The notes under the pieces: generated by a model
The model's input: only the letters and a program-made list of their open reading frames with translations
What the model was told of the DNA's origin: nothing
Database searches by the model: none
Assembly (NCBI GenBank): GCA_010909165.1
Contig: MU008192.1
Span: 186,001-250,000 of the forward strand
Source of the DNA: Anthoceros angustus
Lineage: Eukaryota; Streptophyta; Anthocerotopsida; Anthocerotales; Anthocerotaceae
DNA length: 64,000 nt
Reading direction: 5' to 3'
In this document: piece after piece, positions 44,484-55,670 of the stretch
Position numbering within the stretch: the first letter of the stretch is position 1
Layout of the letters: each line of letters opens with the position of its first letter
Made by a program: the position numbers and the translations under genes

Positions 44484-45333
44484 TTACAGCACGTCCGCTG
44501 GCACCAGTGCCACCGCAGACCCTTTGAGAACGAGGGCAATGCCCTTGTGACAGGTGGTCGCAAACGAGACCCTGCAGCAAACCAGAGCGATAAGCGATGT
44601 CAGATACAGAGATCTGCAGCATAACACAAATCACTCGAGTGCATCCGACGGAGGAGGAAGGAGGAAACAACTTGTAATGCCGTCTCAGCTTCCGTGTCTC
44701 AGCCACTTCAACTTGGGCCACCACACTCTCTCCGACGAAGACAGGATTGCAGAACTCTAGAGTCTGAGAAACATACACAGCTCCTGGCTGTTCCTTCCAC
44801 AAACGAGGCAGGGGGACAAGCAAGAAAAAAAAGGAATGAAACGCTATTCGTGCTAGACAGGGTCGTGTTTTACTCTGCTCCTGGCAAGTTGGATCCATTG
44901 CTCCCGAAAACAAAAGCAAGGCATTGATTGACGCACACAGCAACTGACTGCAACCACAGGGTTTCACACTTACAAACTTGGAGCCTATGATTGCGGGAAA
45001 GAGGCCGGCATACAGCATGCCATGGACCAAACATCCTTCCTCAAATCCAGCAGCTGCTGCCGCCGAAACCTGCCTATGTATGGGGTTGGTGTCCCCACAA
45101 AGCTGTGCGTATGCCTCCACATCGTGTGCCGAGAAGAATCTCTCCATGCTGTAATTTTGGCCCTTGTTCAGCCTCTCTGCATTGCCCGATACTGATGATG
45201 ATGCATCTGGTGATCCTGCTGTGTCTGCCAAGTAGCTCGTGATGAAGTGACACGGCAACTTCCTCCAGAGCTGCTGGTGCTGCTGGTGCTGCCGAGGCCA
45301 CCCTAGATACGCCATCCGCGTAAGCATGAACAT
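44484..45333 (-). CDS. MaoC-like hydroxyacyl-thioester dehydratase, mitochondrial
   Basis: Three exons, 45333-44974, 44787-44672 and 44571-44484, give 187 residues. An Arg-rich N-terminus (MFMLTRMAYLGWPRQHQ) of about 45 residues looks like a mitochondrial presequence. The hotdog core has FFSAHDVEAYAQLCGDTNPI, the catalytic D..N..H (GDTNPIH) and GCLVHGMLYAGLFPAIIGSKF, then FPGAVYVSQTLEFCNPVFVG. This fits the type 2 3-hydroxyacyl-ACP dehydratase (HTD2-like) of mitochondrial fatty-acid synthesis, which feeds lipoic acid. The hydratase-2 motif is present. The frame stays open to 45678 upstream, so a longer N-terminus is possible. Divergent from PCC1. Confidence 0.88.
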
Positions 45334-45764
45334 CACATTCACATTCCAGAACCCTAGAATGGCATTATTGTTGCTTGCCTTGCCCTCCAAGGGAAGGGGA
45401 GAGAATTGTGGGGGAATGAAACCCTGCACCTTCCTTGCTACTCCTCGAGTCAGGCCCCAGGAAGCTTGCCTCCTTCTCTGTCCAGCGAGCGACCTAAAAA
45501 GGAAAAAAGAGGCGCAAAAAACAAGGAGGCGAAAGGGAAAACCCACCGCACCGCCTTTCTGTGAGAGAGGAGGAACATCTTCGGGCCAGGCCAGGCACAT
45601 GGCAACCATTGCCGTCTCGCCACCGCCGCCTGGACCTGGACCGCAGCTCGCTCCCACCGCAGCTCCCACCACCTGCACATGGTACGACCGGGTCGCGCTT
45701 GCTGTCCCCTCTTCTTAATTCTTGCTCACACTCCCTTGTTGAAATTGGGTGACAAAAACAGCAG

Positions 45765-46406
45765 ATGCATGTTGCAGACACAGATGATGGGTTCCGTCCG
45801 TCGGTCGGTCCGTCGTCGAGTCTGCTGATACCACCTGCTGCTCCTGCCCCTGCTGCTGCTGCTTCTAGACCTGTCTCAGATTTGTACCATTCTTGCAGCA
45901 ACTTGCAAGTGGAGTATGCATCCCAAGATGTGGCAACAATTGTTATGACCGCTCTTGCTGTGGATTCTGAGGTGATGCACCATGCATTCCCGCTGTTCAG
46001 CGCTTCGCTCTGCCATCATGGCCGCAATCTCATGCTTGTCAATGCAACCGTTGGCTTGCAGCTGCAGCCGGACAAAGTGACGAGGGAAATCACGGTGAAT
46101 GGACAAATTCTTGTGGTGTGAGTTTCGGACACCCTCACCCTGTTTGCTGTGACATATGAATCCAACTGATTCCAGGACTTTGTACTGTCCTCGTGTGGTC
46201 CGTATCCTCTGGAGTCTGTGTCTCCCCGGTTGGAGGTGCATTAATCCATCATCAACTCATTTGTCGTGCACTGTTTATGTACCAGGACTTTTGTCGCAGT
46301 CGAGGCCAGGTTCTTAAGGGCCGCTTTCAGTGCCTTCATGGATGTCCTAGTTCTGGCGACTAAGACCATCGAAGAATTCGGCCACCCTCCTTTGTTGGGA
46401 TGCTGA
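45765..46406 (+). CDS. PCC1: EKC/KEOPS complex subunit Pcc1/LAGE3
   Basis: Three exons, 45765-45971, 46062-46117 and 46286-46406, give 127 residues in frame. The family core is LQVEYASQDVATIVMTALAV, DSELQPDKVTREITVNGQIL, VVTFVAVEARFLRAAFSAFM and DVLVLATKTIEEFG. Pcc1 is the dimerising subunit of KEOPS, which makes t6A37 on ANN-decoding tRNAs with Kae1. The N-terminal 45 residues are Ala/Pro-rich and variable. Reading through the first 90-bp intron gives a 118-codon open frame that looks like a gene but breaks the domain. The last exon lies at the edge of a 594-bp tandem duplication; a truncated copy of it recurs at 46891-47000. Confidence 0.88.
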
Positions 46407-47484
46407 AAGTGTTGCCTTGAGCTTCTACCAGCCTCTTCACTTCTTTTTCGCTTATGCTAGGGATTCTGCACTCGGAAATTGGTGGTGGTACTGGGTTCCA
46501 AGTGTCTATGCTCAACGCGCCCTCTGACGAGGAACAGGAGTGGACAAGGGTTGGTCTGTCCGGATTCTATTGAGGTGGTCATTCGAGTGGGATCGCAGGG
46601 GTGTGTTGTAATCGTTGACTGGCAGAGGGTCCAGTAGCGTGTGGTCGACTGAGAAAACAGATAAGCACATTGGCCTGCTGTGAATCAGGCAGGCACACAG
46701 CCAAGATCGGTCACCTTCAGGTGAAGTTGTTACTGCAGTGAAAGGAATGGCGGAAGCTGTAGAAGCGGAGAAAGTCCACCTCTGCAATGCATGGCTGCCG
46801 CCACCCATCCGTGAGGGAGTAGCTGAGGAGAGGACGAAATTCCATGTTGCTGTACAAACCGTCCAAAGCGAATGGAAACCGCAAGAGCCGCAGTCGAGGC
46901 CAGGTTCTTAAGGGCCGCTTTCAGTGCCTTCATGGATGTCCTAGTTCTGGCGACTAAGACCATCGAAGAATTCGGCCACCCTCCTTTGTTGGGATGCTGA
47001 AAGTGTTGCCTTGAGCTTCTACCAGCCTCTTCACTTCTTTTTCGCTTATGCTAGGGATTCTGCACTCGGAAATTGGTGGTGGTACTGGGTTCCAAGTGTC
47101 TATGCTCAACGCGCCCTCTGACGAGGAACAGGAGTGGACAAGGGTTGGTCTGTCCGGATTCTATTGAGGTGGTCATTCGAGTGGGATCGCAGGGGTGTGT
47201 TGTAATCGTTGACTGGCAGAGGGTCCAGTAGCGTGTGGTCGACTGAGAAAACAGATAAGCACATTGGCCTGCTGTGAATCAGGCAGGCACACAGCCAAGA
47301 TCGGTCACCTTCAGGTGAAGTTGTTACTGCAGTGAAAGGAATGGCGGAAGCTGTAGAAGCGGAGAAAGTCCACCTCTGCAATGCATGGCTGCCGCCACCC
47401 ATCCGTGAGGGAGTAGCTGAGGAGAGGACGAAATTCCATGTTGCTGTACAAACCGTCCAAAGCGAATGGAAACCGCAAGAGCCG
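46297..47484. repeat. 594-bp perfect-looking tandem duplication between PCC1 and PSME4
   Basis: Copy 1 is 46297-46890 and copy 2 is 46891-47484. Each copy holds the last PCC1 coding bases, the intergenic region and the first ~144 bp of PSME4 coding sequence. The join and both outer borders carry CGCAGTCGAG, a 10-bp microhomology. I found no difference between copies. Confidence 0.95.
46735..46890 (+). pseudogene. Duplicated 5' end of PSME4
   Basis: ATGGCGGAAGCTGTAGAAGC and the next 130 bp equal the start of the gene at 47341. The frame then runs into the second copy of the PCC1 tail. It could act as an upstream translation start but does not encode a complete protein. Confidence 0.85.
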
Positions 47485-50400
47485 CAGTCGAGATATGCGA
47501 CACTCCGGTGGATTTCTGTTCTCACCACATTCTTGAAGGCCAAGAGTGACCTTGACCTGGCAGATTTGCAGTCTCTTGCAGAACTGAGCCTCGACATCTT
47601 TCTGCAGTCCAATGACCATCTCTTTGTCCAGGTTCGATGGGGGCATTGCCTACTTACACTTGTCAAGAAGTACCGGAAAAAGCTTGTCTTGAGCATTGAG
47701 TGGAGGCCCTTCTATGTTCTGCTCCTCAATACTCACTTCAACAGACGTCATAGCTACGAAGGTCTAGCATTGAAGCAGACACACTTGGAGCTGGTGTCGT
47801 CATTGGTGAGAAGCTGTCACCGCTACTTCCCTTCAGAGTCTGCTGTGGAGATATGGGCCGAGTTCAAACCTGCCCTGGAGGATCTGTCTCACAATCTGGC
47901 GCTCGAAGCAGTGGGTTTCATTTCATTGTTTCTCCCCACCAAATCTGCGGCTTCAGATTGGGACCGTACTTTTTTCACTCCGCAATGGCTGGCAGACTGT
48001 CTCAAGTTATGGTCGGCAATCCCAAACTGCTACTATTGGAATCTGCAATGGTCCTCCCTGGTGGGACGATACATTCAGCACTGTGCCCCTGCTGTTGCTG
48101 ATTTGGAGCCCGTCATGCCTACTCTCTTCATGCACTTTCTGAGGTCATTTGAGGTACCTGTTGGGAAGGCCAGTGCATCATCGCCCGTACAGCGATCTGT
48201 TCCGCGTGAAGTTATGCTTGCCTTCAACTCTGGCTGGTCAACATCAAATGCTAAAGTGATAGCCAGGACCATTGTTTTTCTGCTGCATCCAGGGGGTTCA
48301 GCTCAGGGTCAGCTTGAGATTATTGTTGAGCTCCTTGAACAGTACTACCATCCGTCTAATGGTGGATCGTGGACGGCCTTTCTTGAACAGTTTCTTCGAT
48401 ATCTTGTCATGTTTTTCCTCAAGCGCCTGGCCAAGGAGCAAGGCAAAAGGTTGAAGTCAAAAAGTGGCATGGACTGTGACCACTTTCTAGGCCCGGAGGA
48501 ACGGGTGGCTTTTGTTAAAGCCATGTTAAAGCTAATCGAGAGGGGCCAGTACAGCAAGAATGGGCAGCTGGCAAGGACTGCTGCAGATGCGGCTACGAAC
48601 CTGGCATATGTGGAACCAGCCCTGGTTCTACCTCTGGTCATAGCTGGCTTTCAAACTGCCATGGATACTATCACAGCCACTCATCAGTTGGAATCAGCTC
48701 TGAACACTCTGGCGCTGGCTGCCAGATCTATACTGCTAGTGTCAGCAAGGGAGGTTGCCTCACGGCAGTCGGCTGACAAGGATGTGGACATGCTCGATGC
48801 CACCGAAGAGAACATGGCCGTCATGGGCTACAAGGAGGTCCTTGTCGCCGCCATGTTCGACACACTCCCTGGGATGGATGCCAACGACCCTCCCAAAACC
48901 CTGGCAACATTGCGGTTCTATTTCGCTGTCATATCAAGCATCCTAGTTTTGGGTGGCATCGAGGAAGGTGGGAATGTCTTCCTGCCAATTGACTGGTCTC
49001 TGTGGCTGGATGAGTTTCTCTCCCGTCTGTTTGTACTGCTGGTGCATTTGGAACCGAGTAGTCAGGCAGGAGATGTGGGAGTCGATGAAGGGTTCAGTCG
49101 GTCCTCTCATAGTTTTCTGCTACAGCGTGGATCCGTGTGTCATGCTATGATTGAACTCCTGTTTGGTAGGTTAACAAAGCCGCTCTTCCAGCAGGGTTTG
49201 AAAAAGGTGGCAAAGTTTGTGCACACCAGTGTCCTACCTGGAGCTTCAGACGAAATAGGTCTACTTTGCCGCGCAGCGGTATATGCCAGTCCGGTCGAGG
49301 CAACCGAAGTCCTTCTTAAGCCGATAATGATGTCCATAATCTCTGCCCTGGCTGAGGCTCCTTCCAGGGGTTTGAGGAATCAAGCAGATGGCAAGCTGGC
49401 AAGCTTGTCTCCTGCTCTGTCCACGTCAGTCTCTCACCAGATTAATGTTCTTGCTCTAGCTGTAACGTTTGGTGGAGAAGCTCTCCTCCCTTACAAGGAT
49501 CTGCTTAACAGGGTGATTGATGCAGCCTTTGGGGCACCTTCCACCAAGGTGAATGAGGCTGGCAGCCATCTGCTGAGTAATCTGCTGGGGAGTTTGATAC
49601 GATACTATCCACTTGAAGAATACAGGTATGGGGAGAATTATTTCGCTGACATTGAGGCATGGATGAGTATCAAGGACTTTGATGTGGAGACGTTCAAGGG
49701 TCAGGTGCCAGTATGGCATTCGCCAAGTGCAGAGGAAGTTGCATATGCCAACGCGTTGTTGGACTCACACCTGCGATGTGTACTCCCTGAGTTGCTGAGC
49801 TTTTGCCAGCAGGCACAGACAGGTGATGTTTTACGGCAGGAGAAGGAAGATCTGCGAGTAGTCCTTTTACGCATGGAAGCAAGTCTCCATGGTGTGAGAT
49901 CTTGCTTGCCTGATTTCAGGCGCCCATCGGGTGCAGATTTGTCTGGCCAATCTCTAACGGTTGCTGGGGCTGCCGGAGCCTCTGTTGGATCTGTGGAATT
50001 GCGAGAGGGGACTGCAGAAGCTCTTCATGTCGCATGTGAGTCTTTCCTGAAGGAGAGGGCAGATGACACCAAGCTGCTTCTGACTCTGGTGCGCGTCATT
50101 GGATTGACTGGGAACTATGGGTCGCTGGAATTTGAAGACTGGTTAGCTTGGAGATCATCTAGCAGAAGCTTTCTGGAGCCTCAGATCAATCTGATAACAG
50201 GCACATATACGAAGGGACCACGGCGTCCACAATGGTTCCTCATCGAAAAAGTCTACTTGCATAGTGAATGGCGAGCGTCCCAGGCTGGGTACAGGCCATA
50301 CACTTCCACAACCAAGAAGCTGGCTCCTCCAGCCCATGTTCTCTCGCTCTCCGGAGATCTCTTGAAACTCTCTCTCCATAATTATGATACTGTGCGAGGT

Positions 50401-52857
50401 CAAGCAGCAAACACCCTGAGCAAAATGCTTAAGAGGTTTCCTGCACTTGTGAAGGGTTGCATGCCACTGCTGACTGCATCGCTGCGAGGACCTGAGGCTG
50501 TTGAAGAGGCAGCTCTGGGAGCTTGTAGGGTACTCATGTCGAGGCATGTGATTCGGTGCCTCATGCAGGATTGGCCTTCGTTTGCTTCATTTTTGCTGTC
50601 TTTGCTTCGCAGTTCACATCTTGAAACTATAAAAGCCCAGGCGGCCATAAATGAGCTTTTTGTTGTGTTCTATGTGCGGTTTGGGGGAGTACTTCCGAGC
50701 GAAGCGCATGTCTCCGAGGATGGTCCCACGTATGATGGACTGATATCAGAAATCAAAGGCTTCTTGGCTGGCAATCAGGGAACAGTTCATTGGCGGTACA
50801 CATTGATGGCCCATGCCATGCTCCTGCTGTTGGTTACGCCTCCCAGATTGCTTGGCTCATCATATGGGGTAGATGTCACGTCAGCCTCCAGGCAGTATAT
50901 CACAGGGCAGTTCTTCTCCAATTTGAAGAGTGAGCTTCCGCCTCTCCGGCCCATGTCCATCATTGCCCTGCAATTCCTTCTCCAGTCTCCCTCGCAGGTG
51001 GCTGCAGAGGGCAGGTCGGATAATAACGTACCCAAATCAGGTGTTCAAGAATTCCCACTCTCTGTGGAAAGTACTATTGTGCAAGTTCTGCAGGATGGTG
51101 AGTTTTTTGCCAACGTTGTTCAGAACCTTGCCTTTGATCACCACTATCCAGAGGGACCGGGGAGGTCAGGCAGAAACAATTTTGCTGGATCGAGTCGACA
51201 GAGGATGTCAGATCTGGGTATCACGGCATATATGCCATCATTTATCAGGGAGTGGCCACGAACTAGGACTTGGGACATAACTTCCAGAGGTGAAGCGTTC
51301 TCAGCCAATTTAGCCAGGGTGTTTGAATATCTGGTTCAGGAATGTGGTGCAGCGGTGCTTGATACCTTGCGTGGCCCACTCGAGGATGCAGCCAACGCCG
51401 TGGATGAAAGGGGCAAGCAATGCGTTGCCTCTGAAATGTTTGCTGGTCTTCTGCATTCAGATGCCACGTGTGTGTTGGAGGCATGGGATGAATGGCTTGG
51501 ACCGTTATTGAGAAAGGTGGTCATGCAAGCAAACTTGGAATCTGTGACAGAATGGGCTGCCTGCATTCGTTTTGCTATGACTCGGAAAGGCAATGACGGA
51601 GTCAGTGAGCCATTGTTATCCAGGAAGATACTGGACTGCCTAGTGGAGCCAGTACCAGCCTCATCATCAAGTAGCCTGGTTGCAAGACGCTTGACCCTGC
51701 TGCAAGCGGCAGTTACGGAGCTACTGCCTGGGCCTGCCGGGATCAAGGGTTACAACTTCCAGGCAGCTCTGTTACGAGAAGCAGTGGATAGCATGGTTCA
51801 TCCTGCAGCCCAGGTTCGTGAAGCAGTGGGGAACATCATGTGTGTCTTGTTGTCAAACTTGAAGGGTATCTTGAATGCAGAGGGGATGGCTGTGGACCGT
51901 TCCTTTGCCGGGGTGTGTTACGAGGATTGGAGCTCGTTGTTGGTGCAAGGTGCTGTCACTGCCTCATCCAAGATTCAGACAATCAGCTCTGCATCAGCCC
52001 TGAGTTCCAGCGATAGCAATGCCAGCAGCAGTGATGGTGCTAGTGAGGAGAGCAAACAAGCGGTGAAGTGGATGGAGACTGCACTGTATTTCATGATTGC
52101 ATGTATCAAGTCTGGCAGAGCAGGGGTTGTTATCAGTACCATTGTGGGCCTCATCCGCCCTTTGCTGTCTTTGCAAGAGACATCTGAGAAGGAGCTGTCT
52201 GCCTTGGCCATGTTAGCCCTCCGGCTTCTCAACTATCAGCCATGTCCTGCAGCGCATCTCCCAGAAGCTGTGGCTGCGATCGTTCTGTCGACAGCGGACT
52301 CCAATTGGCACACGAGAGTGGCAGCGTTAGTGTCTATGCAGTGTTTCTTCTTCAGGCATACCTTCATCATGTCTGAGGAAGCTTCAACGCTGCTTTGGGG
52401 AACTGTCCGACAGCTGCTCTTTGATCCTCAGCTGGAGGTCCGGGAGCTGGCAGCAGAAACTTTGGCAGGAATGATGAAAGGGGCTGATGAGAAGCTGGTT
52501 ATCAGTTTTCGGGACGAGGCATTGGCTGAGGCTCTCACCTTCCAAAAGTCTGGAAGGAGGAAAAACAGGAGCAACACTGCTGGGTATCCGGTTGCCAAGG
52601 TTCATGGAATTGCACTCGGTCTGGCAGCTTGCGTGTTGAGTTCTCCTTATGACGTTCCTCCATGGTTACCTGATATCATCTCCGCTTTGGCGTGGTTCAT
52701 CAAGGAAGTTCCGCCCACCAGAGGTACGGTAACGAAAACCATAGCGGAGTTTCGCCGTACCCATTCAGACACGTGGGCCATTCAAAAGTATCTGTTCAGT
52801 GTGGATCAACTGGAGATACTGTCGGACTTGACTACTTCTGCGTCCTACTTTGTTTAG
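47341..52857 (+). CDS. PSME4: Proteasome activator subunit 4 (PA200)
   Basis: One uninterrupted frame of 1838 residues from ATG 47341. It is built of HEAT-like helices throughout. Recognisable family segments are NDHLFVQVRWGHCLLTLVKK, SIEWRPFYVLLL, TPQWLADCLKLWSAIPNCYY, FNSGWSTSNAKVIARTI, RLAKEQGK, a Ser/Asp/Glu-rich loop at about residues 1545-1570, and ELAAETLAGMMKG near the end. PA200/Blm10 caps the 20S proteasome and promotes ubiquitin-independent degradation, in the nucleus for acetylated histones. The length agrees with plant PA200 (about 1800). The C-terminus reads SYFV; the penultimate residue of the HbYX docking motif is Phe instead of Tyr. The lack of introns in 5.5 kb is unusual against the intron-rich neighbours. 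Confidence 0.93.
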   Translation: MAEAVEAEKVHLCNAWLPPPIREGVAEERTKFHVAVQTVQSEWKPQEPQSRYATLRWISVLTTFLKAKSDLDLADLQSLAELSLDIFLQSNDHLFVQVRWGHCLLTLVKKYRKKLVLSIEWRPFYVLLLNTHFNRRHSYEGLALKQTHLELVSSLVRSCHRYFPSESAVEIWAEFKPALEDLSHNLALEAVGFISLFLPTKSAASDWDRTFFTPQWLADCLKLWSAIPNCYYWNLQWSSLVGRYIQHCAPAVADLEPVMPTLFMHFLRSFEVPVGKASASSPVQRSVPREVMLAFNSGWSTSNAKVIARTIVFLLHPGGSAQGQLEIIVELLEQYYHPSNGGSWTAFLEQFLRYLVMFFLKRLAKEQGKRLKSKSGMDCDHFLGPEERVAFVKAMLKLIERGQYSKNGQLARTAADAATNLAYVEPALVLPLVIAGFQTAMDTITATHQLESALNTLALAARSILLVSAREVASRQSADKDVDMLDATEENMAVMGYKEVLVAAMFDTLPGMDANDPPKTLATLRFYFAVISSILVLGGIEEGGNVFLPIDWSLWLDEFLSRLFVLLVHLEPSSQAGDVGVDEGFSRSSHSFLLQRGSVCHAMIELLFGRLTKPLFQQGLKKVAKFVHTSVLPGASDEIGLLCRAAVYASPVEATEVLLKPIMMSIISALAEAPSRGLRNQADGKLASLSPALSTSVSHQINVLALAVTFGGEALLPYKDLLNRVIDAAFGAPSTKVNEAGSHLLSNLLGSLIRYYPLEEYRYGENYFADIEAWMSIKDFDVETFKGQVPVWHSPSAEEVAYANALLDSHLRCVLPELLSFCQQAQTGDVLRQEKEDLRVVLLRMEASLHGVRSCLPDFRRPSGADLSGQSLTVAGAAGASVGSVELREGTAEALHVACESFLKERADDTKLLLTLVRVIGLTGNYGSLEFEDWLAWRSSSRSFLEPQINLITGTYTKGPRRPQWFLIEKVYLHSEWRASQAGYRPYTSTTKKLAPPAHVLSLSGDLLKLSLHNYDTVRGQAANTLSKMLKRFPALVKGCMPLLTASLRGPEAVEEAALGACRVLMSRHVIRCLMQDWPSFASFLLSLLRSSHLETIKAQAAINELFVVFYVRFGGVLPSEAHVSEDGPTYDGLISEIKGFLAGNQGTVHWRYTLMAHAMLLLLVTPPRLLGSSYGVDVTSASRQYITGQFFSNLKSELPPLRPMSIIALQFLLQSPSQVAAEGRSDNNVPKSGVQEFPLSVESTIVQVLQDGEFFANVVQNLAFDHHYPEGPGRSGRNNFAGSSRQRMSDLGITAYMPSFIREWPRTRTWDITSRGEAFSANLARVFEYLVQECGAAVLDTLRGPLEDAANAVDERGKQCVASEMFAGLLHSDATCVLEAWDEWLGPLLRKVVMQANLESVTEWAACIRFAMTRKGNDGVSEPLLSRKILDCLVEPVPASSSSSLVARRLTLLQAAVTELLPGPAGIKGYNFQAALLREAVDSMVHPAAQVREAVGNIMCVLLSNLKGILNAEGMAVDRSFAGVCYEDWSSLLVQGAVTASSKIQTISSASALSSSDSNASSSDGASEESKQAVKWMETALYFMIACIKSGRAGVVISTIVGLIRPLLSLQETSEKELSALAMLALRLLNYQPCPAAHLPEAVAAIVLSTADSNWHTRVAALVSMQCFFFRHTFIMSEEASTLLWGTVRQLLFDPQLEVRELAAETLAGMMKGADEKLVISFRDEALAEALTFQKSGRRKNRSNTAGYPVAKVHGIALGLAACVLSSPYDVPPWLPDIISALAWFIKEVPPTRGTVTKTIAEFRRTHSDTWAIQKYLFSVDQLEILSDLTTSASYFV

Positions 52858-53582
52858 TAGTACTACCGACCTATTGAAATTCGTTTTATTCGTTTCGCCA
52901 GAATGTGGCAGATTTTATTTGCTATTTGTTTGAATTATCTGTAGCCCTTTTCATTCAGGTGCCTAGATCCAAGATCCAAGAGCCGTTTTTTGTGTATGTG
53001 TCTGGTAGCTGGTTCTATGAAGCCTAGGTAGGGTGCACCCTTGAGCACCATAACAAGAGTTCCATAAGTGTGAGGGACGTCTGAGTTGCATCCTTGACCA
53101 AGATTACTTGGCTGGTGGCGTTCGGCAGTGTCGCTCAAAACGCGTTCCTAATGATCGCCGGCGGCTTGAAAGCCGTTCCTAATACTTAATCACCACAATG
53201 ATAGTCAACCACCAATCGGTCCATTGATGAAGGGTGGAAAGGAAAGAAGCGGCAAAAGGTTAAAAGGAAAGAAGTGGCAAAAAGTCAAAAGGAAATCAAT
53301 CATACGAGGGTGGAAGGCACATAAACACCTCTCCATGTCCAAGCAGACATAACAGGGTTCAAAAGATGTCGTACATGCGAGGTGGCCGATAGATTACTTT
53401 GAGGCACGTTGTGGACGGTCTTTTGCTAGCGAACCAACCGCTCTTTCTCCAGTCACTTGAGATCTCTCCAGTGACTACATACAAGGAAATCAGCCAGAAT
53501 TTAGTAATGTTGCTTGAAATTAACACTTTTTTCTTCAAGCATCACTCAGCACCTATGCTAATTACCTAACCTGACAGCGGAA
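52858..53582. other. Intergenic, no gene seen
   Basis: About 0.7 kb, 3' flank of PSME4 and boundary to the retrotransposon. A duplicated purine-rich GGAAAGAAGYGGCAAAA motif is at about 53238-53282. I could not define the left LTR of Copia B here. Confidence 0.5.
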
Positions 53583-53957
53583 ATGACAAGGAATCACAAA
53601 TCACAACCCTGTAGATGCAGCTTACCTCAAACATCTACTTGTGTTATCAGATGTTGTAACAGTCATTGTCACAACACACCTTGTCATTCTCCCCAATTCA
53701 TATTAAATCAAGATAATAGCAATAGAGGTAAGCGAGGCACTATAAAATATAGTAAATCTGTCCAAAATCTCCTCACACCTGTACAATATAAAATCCAGGT
53801 GTTAGAAGAGGAAATTTCTGAAATGAAGCGCAAAGCAAAAGTTGATAATACTCTGCTACGTAAGGAACTAGGTCAACTAGCATCTAAATTAAATTGGCTA
53901 GAAACCAAAACACGTCTTTTGAAACCCATATCCAAGCCAGTTTACTCTAGTTTGTGA
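53583..53957 (+). CDS. Retroelement leader ORF with coiled coil
   Basis: 124 codons. The second half (VLEEEISEMKRKAKVDNTLL, RKELGQLASKLNWLETKTRL) has heptad-like spacing of Leu/Ile. It lies upstream of gag in Copia B; part of it is repeated at 55814-55945 in the tandem duplicate. No known domain recognised. Confidence 0.4.
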   Translation: MTRNHKSQPCRCSLPQTSTCVIRCCNSHCHNTPCHSPQFILNQDNSNRGKRGTIKYSKSVQNLLTPVQYKIQVLEEEISEMKRKAKVDNTLLRKELGQLASKLNWLETKTRLLKPISKPVYSSL

Positions 53958-54158
53958 CCCTGTAGTCTCCTACATACCTGGTAGCAGCCCATATCAACCT
54001 AAACCTGAACCAGCAGCCTTAACCTCTAGAAAATGTCATACACTGATGACTTTTTCAAGTCAGACATAACAATCTTGTAGGACACCTACACACACAAAAA
54101 AAAAACTAATCTTAGAATCTGCTCCAAGGTAGGGTTAGTCTTTTTAAAGCAACACAAA

Positions 54159-55670
54159 ATGGGCTCTAGCCAACCCACAATAACACAAATACATACAACT
54201 AAAATTGAAATCAAGGATAGGGATAGGTTTAACGGTACAGATTTTGCAATATGGCGAATGCGAATGGAAGCCATATTTGAAGAACATGACCTGATTGATA
54301 TTGTTACTAGGGCTCTTGCTCAGCCTGAAAATCCTACTCCACCACCTGCAGCAGGATCTCCAGCATCCCTTGCTATTACCGCATGGCACAAGAATGATAA
54401 ACTAGCTCGCAGTATCCTCCTATCAGCACTTGATAGGAATATGATGCATCATACTCAAGGCCAGATGCTGCAGAAATTATGCGGAAAGTATTCAATGATA
54501 GTTTCCTGCCAAGGACCCGATGTCCTTGGTTAACTCTATACATCTCTTTTATACTCTCCGTATGAAGGAGTGAATCTTTGGAACAATATGTAAATAAGTT
54601 CCGCACCTCCAAGCTAAGTTATCCTCTGCAGGACATGATATAACAAAATCAGCTGCAACAATTTCTTGACTTCCCTACACACTCTGGAGTTTTGTAAGCA
54701 CACAAGCTTCATTAATGAGGAAAACACCCAGCTATACCTTATCCGAGCTTATTGGGGCTTTACTTGAAGAAGAATCCAGGGTGAGTTTGGGACGATCCTC
54801 CCATCACCCACAACAACATGTTTTATTTACCTCCGAGGTAGAGGCGAGGCCGTGGAGGATACAAACCTTATCCTAATCCACGGCGTCCTTATTCCGAGGA
54901 CAGTACATCAATCGCACTCATAGGGTTAAGGGCCCTTGCAACCTGTTGTCGATTCAGTCATTTTGAACATGAGTGCCGGAAGAAACTTGCGGGGAACCTA
55001 GGATGCGGCAGTGGTTCTGTTAGACCAAATAACAACAATTCAAAAACACCAGCCATTTTAGTCAGCTCGCTTTTCACTAACCAGGCGGTAGACACATGTG
55101 GTTTTACGGATTCGGGGTACTAACCATATTTGTCGATCCCATATGTTTATTACCACATCACAACAACTACACCGGTTCGTCCTCTTAGGGGATGATAGTG
55201 GACTTGCTATCCATGGAGTGGAGATGTTAGATTGCAACTCAATCATGGTCATGAGATCACTTTAAAAGGTGTTCTACATGTCCCAAAGATGACCAAAAAT
55301 TTACTTTTAATTCACAAGCTAACTTCAGATCACAGTTTGCAAATTACCTTCACACCTAAGTCATGTTTTGTGACTCTTGCTCATGATGAAGCTAGTCTTA
55401 GCTTGAGTCCCCTACCATGACACTGCAGTGCAAATCCAGACCACCAACACACATGGTGAGAAACAAGCCTTAGTTTCGGATGCTAAACACGGAGTTAGCA
55501 CAACTTTCCTTTGGCATGATGCCATCCTAGCCATGGATACTGCGGCAAGTTCTAAGACATCCGAGACCTATATAAGGATGGACTTACTTTTAAAGTCGAT
55601 GACAACTTGTTTTGTGAGAGCTGCCGGTTGAAGCTCTCTCAAAACCCTATAATGATCCATCTCCTACTAG
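54159..55670 (+). pseudogene. Copia B gag/pre-integrase, broken copy
   Basis: Starts MGSSQPTITQIHTTKIEIKD like the intact copy at 56148. The frame is lost after about 54465, where GCAGAAATTATGCGG replaces the CAGACTGCTGCAGCTG-type sequence. Further garbled spots are near 54575, 54660, 54685, 54885, 54950, 55005 and 55130. Confidence 0.88.

Noticed and set aside
45765-46121. 118-codon single-exon gene in PCC1
   Set aside because: It reads through the first intron (GAG|GTGATG ... TTGCAG|CTGCAG); the Pcc1 domain is continuous only when spliced.
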